The position numbers and the translations under genes were made by a program. The notes under the pieces were generated by a model. The model was given only the letters and a program-made list of their open reading frames with translations, did no database searches and was not told the origin of the DNA. A DNA stretch of 64,000 nucleotides from Vreelandella profundi (GTDB taxonomy: Bacteria; Pseudomonadota; Gammaproteobacteria; Pseudomonadales; Halomonadaceae). This document shows positions 27,643 through 36,248 of this stretch, one piece after another (position 1 is the stretch's first letter; each line of letters starts with the position of its first letter). Location: assembly GCF_019722725.1 (NCBI RefSeq), contig NZ_CP077941.1, positions 3,224,001-3,288,000 of the forward strand, read 5' to 3'.

Positions 27643-27824
27643 GCTGGCCTGTTTATCGTCAACGGTATGATCCTGCTATTTTCTACGCCATTTATCATTC
27701 TGTTCACTAAACTATTGAACGTGCCCTACTCGGCACAACGATCAACATGTGCTGTATTGTGAGTGCATAATCAGTGCGCGCATAAAAGCCGCCACGCCCT
27801 GAATCCTGACGACGGAAGCGACGT

Positions 27825-29111
27825 ATGACAATCGTATTAGGCGCCATTGCAGACGACTTCACCGGGGCTACCGACCTCGCCAATAATCTAGTGCGTGGAG
27901 GGATGCGCTGCCTGCAGGTGATCGGCGTACCGCAGCAAGCGCTCGACCTTGCCAACGTCGATGCCGTGGTGGTGGCGCTGAAGTCGCGCTCCTGCCCGCC
28001 AGACGAGGCCATCGCCGATTCACTGGCGGCCCTCGCCTGGCTGCGCGACCAGGGCGCCAAGCAGCTGTTCTTTAAGTACTGTTCAACGTTCGACTCCACC
28101 GATCAGGGCAATATCGGCCCGGTGGCCGATGCGTTGCTAGATGCCTTAGGGGCATCACAGACCGTCATGGTGCCGGCGTTTCCGATTAACGGCCGTACGG
28201 TCTATCAAGGCCACCTGTTTGTAGGCGATCGCTTGCTCAACGATAGCGGGATGCAGCATCACCCGTTAACGCCGATGCAAGATGCTGATTTAGTGCGCGT
28301 CCTCTCTCGACAGACGGCACATCCGGTAGGTTTAACCAACCGCGCCGTGCTGGCCAAAGGCGCTGACGCGACGCGTGATCATTTGTCCGCACTCGCGGAG
28401 CAAGGCGTTCGTCATGTGATCTGCGACTCGTTAGACGAGCAGGATCTCAGCGTGCTGGCAGAAGCCACCGTATCGCTACCGTTAGTCACCGGCGGCTCTG
28501 GACTAGGGCAAGCATTACCGGCTCAGTACCGTGCTCAAGGCTGGCTAGATACGATTACCGAACCAGGGCGTTTACAGCCGGCCTCAGGCAGTTCATTGGT
28601 TCTCTCGGGCAGCTGTTCACGCGCAACCCTGGCCCAAGTGGCGAACTTCCTCGAACGCCATCCTGAGAGCGGCTTTGCGCTTGATCCACTCTCGTTGGAC
28701 GAGGGGGACAAACAGTGGGAGCAGGCGCTGGCCTTCGCGTTTGAGCGCTTGGAGCAACATGCCCCAGCGCTGATTTACGCCTCGGCAGACCCTGATAAGG
28801 TCAACGCCGCTCAGCAAGCCTTGGGCATCGAGCGTGCCGGAAAGCTGGTAGAGGATGCGCTGAGTCAGCTCGCCGTCACGCTGGTCAACGAAGGCGTTGG
28901 TCGATTGCTGGTTGCGGGCGGCGAAACCTCGGGCGCGGTGGTCTCTGCACTGGGTATCACGACGCTGCGCATAGGCGAGCAGATCGACCCTGGCGTGCCC
29001 TGGACCCAGGCGCCTTGGCCCGGCCGCGAGGCGCCGCTCTCGCTGGCGCTTAAGTCAGGTAACTTTGGCGGGGTGGACTTTTTCACCCGGGCGTTTGAGG
29101 TGCTGGCATGA
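27825..29111 (+). CDS. otnK: 3-oxo-tetronate kinase
   Basis: A 428-residue kinase of the four-carbon acid sugar kinase family (DUF1537). The N-terminal domain has IADDFTGATDLANNLVRGG near 8-26 and a FKYCSTFDSTDQGNIGPV segment near 84. The C-terminal nucleotide domain has the glycine-rich VAGGETSGAVVSALGI near 362 and a PWTQAPW...LALKSGNFGG end. OtnK phosphorylates 3-oxo-tetronate to 3-oxo-tetronate 4-phosphate. Its stop overlaps the otnC start (ATGA). It serves the tetronate pathway although it lies about 7.7 kb from ltnD. Confidence 0.93.
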   Translation: MTIVLGAIADDFTGATDLANNLVRGGMRCLQVIGVPQQALDLANVDAVVVALKSRSCPPDEAIADSLAALAWLRDQGAKQLFFKYCSTFDSTDQGNIGPVADALLDALGASQTVMVPAFPINGRTVYQGHLFVGDRLLNDSGMQHHPLTPMQDADLVRVLSRQTAHPVGLTNRAVLAKGADATRDHLSALAEQGVRHVICDSLDEQDLSVLAEATVSLPLVTGGSGLGQALPAQYRAQGWLDTITEPGRLQPASGSSLVLSGSCSRATLAQVANFLERHPESGFALDPLSLDEGDKQWEQALAFAFERLEQHAPALIYASADPDKVNAAQQALGIERAGKLVEDALSQLAVTLVNEGVGRLLVAGGETSGAVVSALGITTLRIGEQIDPGVPWTQAPWPGREAPLSLALKSGNFGGVDFFTRAFEVLA

Positions 29112-29755
29112 GCACACACGATCAGAACGCTCAGCGAGAGCAGATTAGCACGCTGGGTAAATCACTGTTTGATCGTGGCCTGACCATGGGCTCCAGCGGC
29201 AATATTAGCGTACGGCTAGCCGATGGCGGCTGGCTAATGACGCCCACTAATGCCTGTTTGGGGCGATTGGACCCGGCGCGAATTTCCCACCTGGATCAAC
29301 ACGGCCAGCTGCTCAGCGGCGACAAGCCCACTAAAGAGCAGTTTCTGCACATGGCAATGTACGCAGAGCGCCCGCAGTCCGGCGCCATTGTGCATCTGCA
29401 CTCCACCCACTCGGTGGCGGTCTCGTGCCTGCCGGAAGTGAATCCGTGTGACTGCATTCCACCGTTCACCGCCTACTACGTTATGCGCGTGGGCAAACTA
29501 CCGCTGGTGCCCTATCACATCCCGGGCGACCCCAAGCTGGGCGATGCCGTGCGCGGCTTAGCGGGTAAGCACAGCGCAGTGCTGCTCGCCAATCACGGCC
29601 CGGTAGTGGCCGGCAAGAATCTGGAAGCGGCAGTCTACGCCACGGAAGAACTAGAAGAGACCGCCAAGCTTTACCTGCTTCTGAGGGGCGAAAACCCGCG
29701 GGGGTTAACGCCAGAGCAAGTCGCTGAGCTGGAAGCACGCTTTCCTAGAGATTAA
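29108..29755 (+). CDS. otnC: 3-oxo-tetronate 4-phosphate decarboxylase
   Basis: A 215-residue class II aldolase/adducin-family enzyme. It shows SSGNISVRLADGGW near 32, the P-T-NA-LG-L substrate loop, and metal ligands in IVHLHSTHSVAVS near 95-107 (H-x-H), with a further histidine in LLANHGPVVAGKNL near 159. OtnC decarboxylates the product of OtnK to dihydroxyacetone phosphate, which enters glycolysis. It is coupled to otnK by a 4-bp overlap. Confidence 0.92.
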   Translation: MSTHDQNAQREQISTLGKSLFDRGLTMGSSGNISVRLADGGWLMTPTNACLGRLDPARISHLDQHGQLLSGDKPTKEQFLHMAMYAERPQSGAIVHLHSTHSVAVSCLPEVNPCDCIPPFTAYYVMRVGKLPLVPYHIPGDPKLGDAVRGLAGKHSAVLLANHGPVVAGKNLEAAVYATEELEETAKLYLLLRGENPRGLTPEQVAELEARFPRD

Positions 29756-30090
29756 ATCGGCACCTTATGGGTCGACAGCACCTCAAATAGCCCCATAACC
29801 GAGTGGATCTGGCGTCATCCATCTAGCGCCACGCCAACCCTACCCGGCATGACTAACATAGAGCATAACAGTGAATGACCTGATGCCTCGTCTGATCGTA
29901 CGTTTTGATAGCGCCGATTAGCTGAGGCTTTCTAAATGACGGTTATTAAAAAGCCCCCTCCGATCCTCTAGCTTATATTAAGCAACGCTTATGGTGGCAT
30001 ATCGCTCACCGACTCCCGTCACGCCGTATGCATAGCTTTCAACCAAGCCTGTCTATAAGATTAAAATAGCTGCCACAAAGGATGAGGCTT
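29756..30090. other. 335-bp otnC/mgtE intergenic region
   Basis: No gene was found on either strand. A weak hairpin could form from GGCTTT (about 29924) and AAAGCC (about 29950) followed by CCCCTCC, a possible otnC terminator. A TAAAAT near 30061 could be the mgtE -10 element. I see no recognisable Mg2+ riboswitch, but I cannot fold the RNA. Confidence 0.35.
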
Positions 30091-31446
30091 ATGCGTGATG
30101 ATGAAAAATACACCAATACAGAAGAGCAACTGCTGTATCTTCAAAAGCGGTTAGACGAGGAAGATACAAAGGCGTTAAAAGCGCTATTTACTGAGCTCGA
30201 CACCTTAGAGATTGCGCGAACACTCGAGTCTTTTCCTGCTAAAACCCGCGACTTGCTTTGGGAATACGTTCCTGAAGAATTCATTGGTGAAGTGCTGGCA
30301 GAAGTCGATGAAGAGATTCGTGCCGACTATATCGAAGACCTTTCCGCCAGCGATGTAGAGCAGATTGTTAAAGGGCTGGATGCACAGGAAGTCGCAGAGG
30401 TATTAGACGTTGCTGACGAGGCCATCAAAACCAGCGTTTACGCCAGCTTAGACCAAGAAATTCGCGCCCAGGTTGAGAATCTTCACGCCTATGAAGATGA
30501 CGTGGTGGGTCGTTACATGGACCCCGAAACGGTCAATGTAAAACAAGGCGTCTCGCTAGAAGCCGTGCAGCGCTACATTCGCATCTACCACCTGCTCGAT
30601 GATGAATCGCAGCAAATTATGATCACCGATAAGGATAAGCGCCTGCTTGGCACCCTGACCTTAATCGATTTAATCAAACAACCACAAGACGCCGTGGTTG
30701 ATGATTATATGGATGATTTTTTTACACTCAATGACCAAATGAAAGTCGGTGATGCGGCAGCGTTATTACGCTCAAAAGAACTCCACTTCGTGCCTGTCTG
30801 CGATAGCGATGGCTTATTGGTCGGTCAGTTAAATGCCACCGACGTACTCGAAATCACGCAAGATGATGCTGACATGACGTTAAAGCATTTGTCTGGCATC
30901 AGTGACGAAGAGGAAGTCTTTACGCCCGTTTTACGCAGTGCAAAAAGTCGTGGGATTTGGCTGGGCATTAATCTATTAACGGCTTTTTTAGCCGCGTTTG
31001 TTATCGGGCAATTCGAAGCGGCATTAGATCAAATTGTGGCGCTGGCCATTTTAATGCCGGTAGTGGCGAGCATGGGCGGCATTGCGGGCAGTCAAACTCT
31101 AACCGTGGTTATACGCGGCTTGGCGCTTGGCCAGCTCGCGGGCAACAACGTCCGCTGGCTTTATAACAAAGAGATGTGGGTGGGTATGAGTAACGGCCTG
31201 GTTTGGGCGTTAGTGGTCGGCTTAATTTCCCATATCTGGTTTGGCGACGCCATGATTACACTAGTGATCACCCTAGCTATCTTTATCAATATGAGTCTCG
31301 CCAACTTATCGGGCGTCTTCATTCCTATAGTGTTGAAAAAACTACAGATTGATCCTGCGTTATCTGGAGCGGTTATTTTGACTACCATTACCGATGTAGT
31401 GGGCTTTTTATCCTTCTTAGGGCTCGCGACGCTGATTATCCTGTGA
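30091..31446 (+). CDS. mgtE: Magnesium transporter MgtE
   Basis: A 451-residue Mg2+ channel/transporter. An N-terminal helical superhelix domain rich in acidic residues (EVDEEIRADYIEDLSASDVEQIV) is followed by two CBS domains from about 130 to 250 (GRYMDPETVNV, LGTLTLIDLI, VDDYMDDFF, LVGQLNATDVLEI). Five membrane helices follow, starting near 285 (SRGIWLGINLLTAFLAAFVIG) with the MPVVASMGGIAGSQTLTVVIRGLALG pore segment near 328-353. I prefer the ATG at 30091, because AGGATGAGG is well spaced for it and too close for the ATG at 30082. Mg2+ binding by the acidic domain gates the pore. Confidence 0.93.
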   Translation: MRDDEKYTNTEEQLLYLQKRLDEEDTKALKALFTELDTLEIARTLESFPAKTRDLLWEYVPEEFIGEVLAEVDEEIRADYIEDLSASDVEQIVKGLDAQEVAEVLDVADEAIKTSVYASLDQEIRAQVENLHAYEDDVVGRYMDPETVNVKQGVSLEAVQRYIRIYHLLDDESQQIMITDKDKRLLGTLTLIDLIKQPQDAVVDDYMDDFFTLNDQMKVGDAAALLRSKELHFVPVCDSDGLLVGQLNATDVLEITQDDADMTLKHLSGISDEEEVFTPVLRSAKSRGIWLGINLLTAFLAAFVIGQFEAALDQIVALAILMPVVASMGGIAGSQTLTVVIRGLALGQLAGNNVRWLYNKEMWVGMSNGLVWALVVGLISHIWFGDAMITLVITLAIFINMSLANLSGVFIPIVLKKLQIDPALSGAVILTTITDVVGFLSFLGLATLIIL

Positions 31447-31555
31447 CGCATACCCTGGGCATGCGTTGAGATGTTTGCTACGGTTTCACGAGGTTTTTAC
31501 TCCAGGCATTCAAACGACAATTCGCCCGCTAACGTTTATCTAATGCTATGCTGAC

Positions 31556-31582
31556 AAGCCCCGCCGATGCGGGGCTTTTTTG
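31556..31582 (+). terminator. Rho-independent terminator after mgtE
   Basis: Stem AAGCCCCGC with GCGGGGCTT around loop CGAT (31556-31577), followed by a T-run to about 31581. A weaker inverted repeat ACGCAT/ATGCGT lies just after the mgtE stop (31447-31467). Confidence 0.9.
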
Positions 31583-31606
31583 TGAATCATTTTTCAGAGG
31601 CCCCTC

Positions 31607-32350
31607 ATGCTGCCCGACTACTCCGTCATCGCCTGGCTGTTAATCGTGTTTTCCGTTTACCTGACCGGCATCTCAAAAGGTGGTTTTGCGGGGGGCTTCG
31701 GTACGCTCTCAGTGCCGTTGATGGCGCTGGCGATTAGCCCCGCTCAAGCGGCGGGCCTGCTGCTACCACTGTTGCTGGTTATGGACGTGTTTGCGGTAAA
31801 AGCGTGGTGGGGAAAGCATGATATAGCCGAAGTATGGCGCTTTGTGCCGGGGCTGTTCGTCGGTGTTGCAGTGGGGACGCTGCTGTTTGACCGCCTAAGC
31901 GAAGAAGGCTTACGTCTGACACTCGGTGCGATCACCTTATTGTTCGCTGCGTACATGCTGCTTAAACCCGTCGCCAAGAAACCTATTTCCACCCGATGGG
32001 CGTTACCGGCTGCCACCATCTGCGGCTTTACCAGTTTTATGGCCCACGCAGGTGCGCCGCCGCTGAACGTTTATATGCTGCCACGCAAACTGACTAAAGA
32101 GACCTTTATCGCTACCTGCGCAGTAACGTTTGCGGTGGTTAACGTCATTAAGCTGGCGCCCTATATGTGGCTTGGCGAGATTAACGTGACCAGTGCCTGG
32201 GCCTCGCTGGTGCTGGTGCCGATTGCCTGGATTGGCGTGCGCAACGGCCTGTGGCTACAAAGCCGGGTTAACGAAGCGTTGTTCTATCGCTTAGTGATTT
32301 TGGCTATGTTTTTGGTGGGCTTTAATTTGATCTGGCAGGCGCTGACATAG
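31607..32350 (+). CDS. TSUP family (TauE/SafE) membrane transporter
   Basis: A 247-residue membrane protein with eight predicted helices of the TauE/SafE (TSUP) family, which moves sulfur compounds or organic anions across the inner membrane. Family segments are SKGGFAGGFGTLSVPLMAL near 21-39, a repeat-half GFTSFMAHAGAPPLNVYMLP near 139-158, and the alternating hydrophobic pattern. The substrate cannot be told. Its 3' end overlaps the convergent HAD gene by 29 bp. GAGG lies about 8 bases before the ATG. Confidence 0.87.
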   Translation: MLPDYSVIAWLLIVFSVYLTGISKGGFAGGFGTLSVPLMALAISPAQAAGLLLPLLLVMDVFAVKAWWGKHDIAEVWRFVPGLFVGVAVGTLLFDRLSEEGLRLTLGAITLLFAAYMLLKPVAKKPISTRWALPAATICGFTSFMAHAGAPPLNVYMLPRKLTKETFIATCAVTFAVVNVIKLAPYMWLGEINVTSAWASLVLVPIAWIGVRNGLWLQSRVNEALFYRLVILAMFLVGFNLIWQALT

Positions 32351-33059
32351 ACAAAAAACGCTCATTCACTGATAAAACGCTTAAGGGCGTTCGCCAGTCT
32401 AAACGCCGCCACCCTTCTACACTCGCTACCTCAGCCAACACATGGTCGGGGTTAACCACCACGGGGCAATCCACATATTGCAGCAGCGGCAGGTCATTAC
32501 GTGAATCTGAGTAAAACGTAGTGTGACTGGGAGTAACGTGTTGTTCGGCCAACCATTGCTTCAGACGTAGCACTTTGCCACCGCGATACGAAAGAATACC
32601 TTCGCTGCCGCCCGTATAGCGCGCTTCTTCGTTAATACCGTTTTCTACGCTTAGCTCTACTGCCAACACGTGCTCAATGCCTAGCGTGGCCGCAATCGGC
32701 TCAACCAGATGGCGCGAGGAAGCAGAAATCAATAGCAGCGTATCGCCTGCCTGACGGTGCGACTCCAGGCAACCCCACGCTTGCTCAAAGATACGCGGCT
32801 GCAGATGTGTGGCAACAAAACGCGCCACTTCTTTTTCCACATCTGCCACGCGGCGGCCCCGCAGCGGCGCCAGCGTCATCGCCAGATATTCTTCCAATTT
32901 AAGCTTACCCGCGTGATAGGCCCGCTGCATTTGCTCCGCGCGCGCCATAAAGGTCTCGGCATCGCTTATCCAGCCTTGCTCTATCATCCATAAATTCCAG
33001 CGGGCGCTGCAGTCTCCGTCCAGAAGGGTGTCATCAAGATCAAACAAGGCCAGGCGCAT
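32322..33059 (-). CDS. HAD family phosphatase, subfamily IB (SerB-like)
   Basis: A 245-residue hydrolase with the four HAD motifs: LFDLDDTLLDGD at 4-15 (nucleophile Asp7 and acid Asp9), LLISASSRHLVEP near 108 (Ser), a lysine in GGKVLRLKQWL near 160, and YSDSRNDLPLL near 183 (metal Asp). The helical cap between motifs 1 and 2 is of the C1 type seen in HAD-IB phosphatases such as phosphoserine phosphatase-like and PSP-like proteins. The substrate is unknown. It overlaps the convergent TSUP gene by 29 bp at its 3' end. Confidence 0.87.
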   Translation of the reverse strand: MRLALFDLDDTLLDGDCSARWNLWMIEQGWISDAETFMARAEQMQRAYHAGKLKLEEYLAMTLAPLRGRRVADVEKEVARFVATHLQPRIFEQAWGCLESHRQAGDTLLLISASSRHLVEPIAATLGIEHVLAVELSVENGINEEARYTGGSEGILSYRGGKVLRLKQWLAEQHVTPSHTTFYSDSRNDLPLLQYVDCPVVVNPDHVLAEVASVEGWRRLDWRTPLSVLSVNERFLSMSAPARSN

Positions 33060-33146
33060 AGCAGCACTCCTTTCATCGCGGGTTGGCGGTCAGTAGAGTA
33101 TGCCAAAGGCCATGACAAAACGATGACGCTGCTAGCCCCACCCCAT

Positions 33147-34052
33147 TTATCGCCCGCTATCAGCACTCGGTAAAGCATCCCGCCATGAATAAGACGGTGC
33201 GAAACCGACAAGGCGACGCGCTTTGTCATTGCTATAGAAAGTCTCGAACTCCCCCATCTCGCGTCTGACCGGCACGTTCGGGTAAAAACGTTCAATCACC
33301 TGGGCATTCGTCAGGCCAACCGAAAGATCGTTATTGGCGACATTGAATACCTCGTAACCCAGACCATCTGTCTTCAGGCAACAGTCGACCATTTGCCCCA
33401 GATCACGAGCATCAATGTAGGCGAAGATGTTGCGTCGGCGCATAGCCGGTTGATCCAAGAAGGCCGGAAATAGCTCGACATATTCATGCGGTTCAATAAC
33501 GTTGTTGATTCTCAAACCGTAGATATCGATGCCCGAACGCGCCTGAAAGGAACGTGCCGTTACCTCATTGACCACCTTGCTCATGGCGTAGCTGTCCTGG
33601 GGAACGGTGGGGTGCTCCTCATCGACAGGCAGATAGTCCGGTGCCTTCTCACCATCAGCAAAGCAGATACCGTAAGTGGTCTCGCTGGAGGCAAAAATCA
33701 CCTTTGGAATGCCTAGCCGAGTAGCGGCATCAAGAATGTTGTAAGTGCTGAGTGTGTTGATGCGGTAAGTTTCATTATCCGGCCGGTGAAGGATAGCGGG
33801 AATAGCGGCGAAATGGACAATAGCATCGTAACGCGGCACGCCGGTGCCCGGTTCAAGCTCGTCGATCCCTGCATAGGCTTGGCATGCATTAAATACTTGG
33901 CCAGCGTCGGTCAGATCAACCTTCAGGGTGGTGATACCGGGCACGTCAGACACGACCCAATCCAGATTGATGACTCGGTGGCCCTGATCGCGCAGATAAG
34001 CACTAGCATGACGACCGGCCTTGCCGCTGCCGCCAGTGAAGAGAATTCGCAT
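33147..34052 (-). CDS. NAD-dependent epimerase/dehydratase family protein
   Basis: A 301-residue extended-SDR protein with the NAD motif FTGGSGKAGRHA at 5-16, HFAAIPAILHRP near 81, and the catalytic SYAMSKVVNE (Y-x-x-x-K) near 151. SSETTYGICF supplies the active-site Ser/Thr. It resembles sugar-nucleotide epimerases and sugar-acid dehydrogenases of the same fold, and I cannot choose among them. It lies 200 bp downstream of a TRAP permease on the same strand, so it may act on the imported substrate. AAGGAG precedes the ATG. Confidence 0.8.
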   Translation of the reverse strand: MRILFTGGSGKAGRHASAYLRDQGHRVINLDWVVSDVPGITTLKVDLTDAGQVFNACQAYAGIDELEPGTGVPRYDAIVHFAAIPAILHRPDNETYRINTLSTYNILDAATRLGIPKVIFASSETTYGICFADGEKAPDYLPVDEEHPTVPQDSYAMSKVVNEVTARSFQARSGIDIYGLRINNVIEPHEYVELFPAFLDQPAMRRRNIFAYIDARDLGQMVDCCLKTDGLGYEVFNVANNDLSVGLTNAQVIERFYPNVPVRREMGEFETFYSNDKARRLVGFAPSYSWRDALPSADSGR

Positions 34053-34251
34053 GGAGACTCCTTAATTAATAGAACGAACCACTTCACCTTAGCAAAGAAA
34101 TGTCCGGTACTGATTGATTGAGAACAGGGTTTGCTAAAAGGACGGTTGCATTAGATTAGGTGGTTAACCGCGCGGCAACTAAGAAATGCCTATTAAACAT
34201 CCAGGCATTTTCAAAGCAGCCTGGATGCTTGTTCATGGCCAATCCGTGCGT

Positions 34252-35556
34252 TTATTGATTCATTGCCTGTGGCAAATACAAGACGATGCCTGGGAAGATG
34301 TGCATCAACGCAATCGCCAGCAGCATCAGCAGGAAAAACGGCAGCGTGGCCTTGGTGATGGTCAGAATATCTTTACCCGTTAATCCTTGGATCACGAACA
34401 AATTAAAGCCAACGGGCGGCGTAATCTGCGACATTTCAACGACTACGACCAGGTAAATACCAAACCAAATCAAATCGAAGCCCGCAGCGCTCACCACCGG
34501 CATAATAATCGCCGTCACCAGCAGAATCAGCGAGATACCGTCGAGAAAACACCCCATCACCAGCAACAGCAGCGTCAGTGCTACCAGCAGCATGGTGGGT
34601 GAAAGCCCCATTTCACTAATCGCCTGGGCCAGCTTCATGGGCACTTGAGTAAAGCCCATCGCCGAGGTTAAAAATGAGGCGCCGGCAATAATAAACGCGA
34701 TCATGCAGGCCGTGCGAACCGCGGCAAACAGCGAGTTTTTGAAAATATCGCGATCAAAGTGGCCGTTAAAACGTGCAATCACAATCGATAGCACCACACC
34801 CACCGCAGCAGCCTCAGTGGGCGACGCTAGCCCGCCATAGATCGAAAAGACAATGCCGCCAATCAGTAGCAAAATAGGGACCAGTGACCACGTATTACGC
34901 AGCTTTTCCGCAAAGCTCATGTCCGACTCATCTTCACCGGTAAGCCCTTCACGATTGCCTTTCAGCAGCGCCCATAAAATGAGATAGGTCATAAACATTG
35001 CCAGGATCATTAAACCGGGGCCAATACCGGCCATAAACAGCCTGGAGATCGACTGCTCCGTCACAACACCGTAGACGATCAACACGATAGACGGTGGAAT
35101 CAACAGCCCAAGCGTCGAAGCGCTGGCCAATGTGCCAATCGCCATATTGCTGTCGTAGCCCCGTCGTTCAAGTTCTGGTAGCGTCATCTTGCCCACCGTG
35201 GCGCAGGTCGCCGCGGAAGAGCCGCACACCGCGGCAAACATCCCGCTACCAATAATATTGGTATGCAGCAAGCGACCCGGCAGGCGGTTTAGCCAGGGTG
35301 ACAGGCCGCGAAACATATTGTCGGCGAGCCCCGAGCGAAACAGTATCTCGCCCATCCAGATAAACATCGGCAGCGCAGTAAGATCCCAGCCGTAGCTGGC
35401 TCCCCAAAAATCCGAGGCCAGAATAGAGCCCGGTGAAAATGAGCTGAAGAACTCTAGCGCGATCCAGGCAGTGCCGATCAGCGCAAACGCGATCCACACA
35501 CCGCTGCCAAGCAGTAGCACGAGGGTGAAAATGGTAGCAAGGCTTAGTAGTAGCAC
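34252..35556 (-). CDS. dctM: TRAP transporter large permease, DctM family (5-oxoproline-linked locus)
   Basis: A 434-residue membrane protein, the large TRAP permease. Seen are ALPMFIWMGEILFRSG near 60, GSGMFAAVCGSSAATCATVG near 102-121, ASTLGLLIPPSIVLIVYGVVTEQSI near 145, GGLASPTEAAAVGVVLS near 240 and SQITPPVGFNLFVIQGL near 380. GGAGAG lies upstream of the ATG. It follows dctQ by 47 bp. With dctQ and dctP it forms a complete Na+-driven importer, transcribed away from pxpABC; pyroglutamate is the most likely cargo by context. Confidence 0.92.
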   Translation of the reverse strand: MLLLSLATIFTLVLLLGSGVWIAFALIGTAWIALEFFSSFSPGSILASDFWGASYGWDLTALPMFIWMGEILFRSGLADNMFRGLSPWLNRLPGRLLHTNIIGSGMFAAVCGSSAATCATVGKMTLPELERRGYDSNMAIGTLASASTLGLLIPPSIVLIVYGVVTEQSISRLFMAGIGPGLMILAMFMTYLILWALLKGNREGLTGEDESDMSFAEKLRNTWSLVPILLLIGGIVFSIYGGLASPTEAAAVGVVLSIVIARFNGHFDRDIFKNSLFAAVRTACMIAFIIAGASFLTSAMGFTQVPMKLAQAISEMGLSPTMLLVALTLLLLVMGCFLDGISLILLVTAIIMPVVSAAGFDLIWFGIYLVVVVEMSQITPPVGFNLFVIQGLTGKDILTITKATLPFFLLMLLAIALMHIFPGIVLYLPQAMNQ

Positions 35557-35603
35557 GAAATACTCTCCTGAATTGAGGGCATAGGCATTATTAATATCGC
35601 CAC

Positions 35604-36173
35604 TTATCTCGCCTCACTGTCATCAGCCGCGGTGGCCTCTCGAAAGCTTGAGGGGTCGCGGGCAGCGATGCGCAATGCCATCAACAGGGCTTCGATCAGG
35701 GCCAAACACAGCAGGCCAACGCTCGTCGCCAGCACGGTTTGGGGAATCCATAGCGGAATCGACAAAAATCCTGAGGAAACGTCGTTATACGCCAAACTTT
35801 CTCTTGCCAGCTCAATCAGGCCGTAACTCAGCATTAGGCTGATCGCCAGCGCAATGATCAAACAAAACACTTCAAACCACACGCGCACTGCCGATGGCAG
35901 CCGTGCAATCAGCAGCGTCACACGAATATGGGCGTGGTGCACAAAGGTATACGCCAATCCCAAAAAGGTCGCCCCTACCAGCAGGTAAGAAGCCAGTTCC
36001 GAAACGCCGGTAATACTTAAGCCCAAGCGGCTCAATCCCACCAGTACAAGCAGCGCATCGATCAAGCGAAAGGTCACCTGGAACGCGATGAGCGCACAGA
36101 TAGCCACCATACACGCCGCGGCTCCCCAAGCCCCCAGACGATAGAGTTTGTCGAATTTAAACGTCATATTCAT
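35604..36173 (-). CDS. dctQ: TRAP transporter small permease, DctQ family (5-oxoproline-linked locus)
   Basis: A protein of about 189 residues with four membrane segments, the small permease of the TRAP system. GVSELASYLLVGATFLGLAYTFVHHAHIRVTL-type sequence from about 55 carries the DctQ pattern, with H-x-R before the third helix. The start could be the ATG at 36173 or at 36167; a GTG at 36188 is less likely. It lies 75 bp after dctP and 47 bp before dctM. Confidence 0.85.
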   Translation of the reverse strand: MNMTFKFDKLYRLGAWGAAACMVAICALIAFQVTFRLIDALLVLVGLSRLGLSITGVSELASYLLVGATFLGLAYTFVHHAHIRVTLLIARLPSAVRVWFEVFCLIIALAISLMLSYGLIELARESLAYNDVSSGFLSIPLWIPQTVLATSVGLLCLALIEALLMALRIAARDPSSFREATAADDSEAR

Positions 36174-36248
36174 AGTCTCGCGAAGCACATGGGAAAAGCA
36201 GAGGGTCTGGCCAAGACCAGCCCCTCACAAGAGCTATCAAGATGAGGA

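Noticed and set aside
29756..30090. Mg2+ riboswitch (M-box) ahead of mgtE
   Set aside because: No convincing conserved helices were recognised by eye; a covariance-model search would decide.
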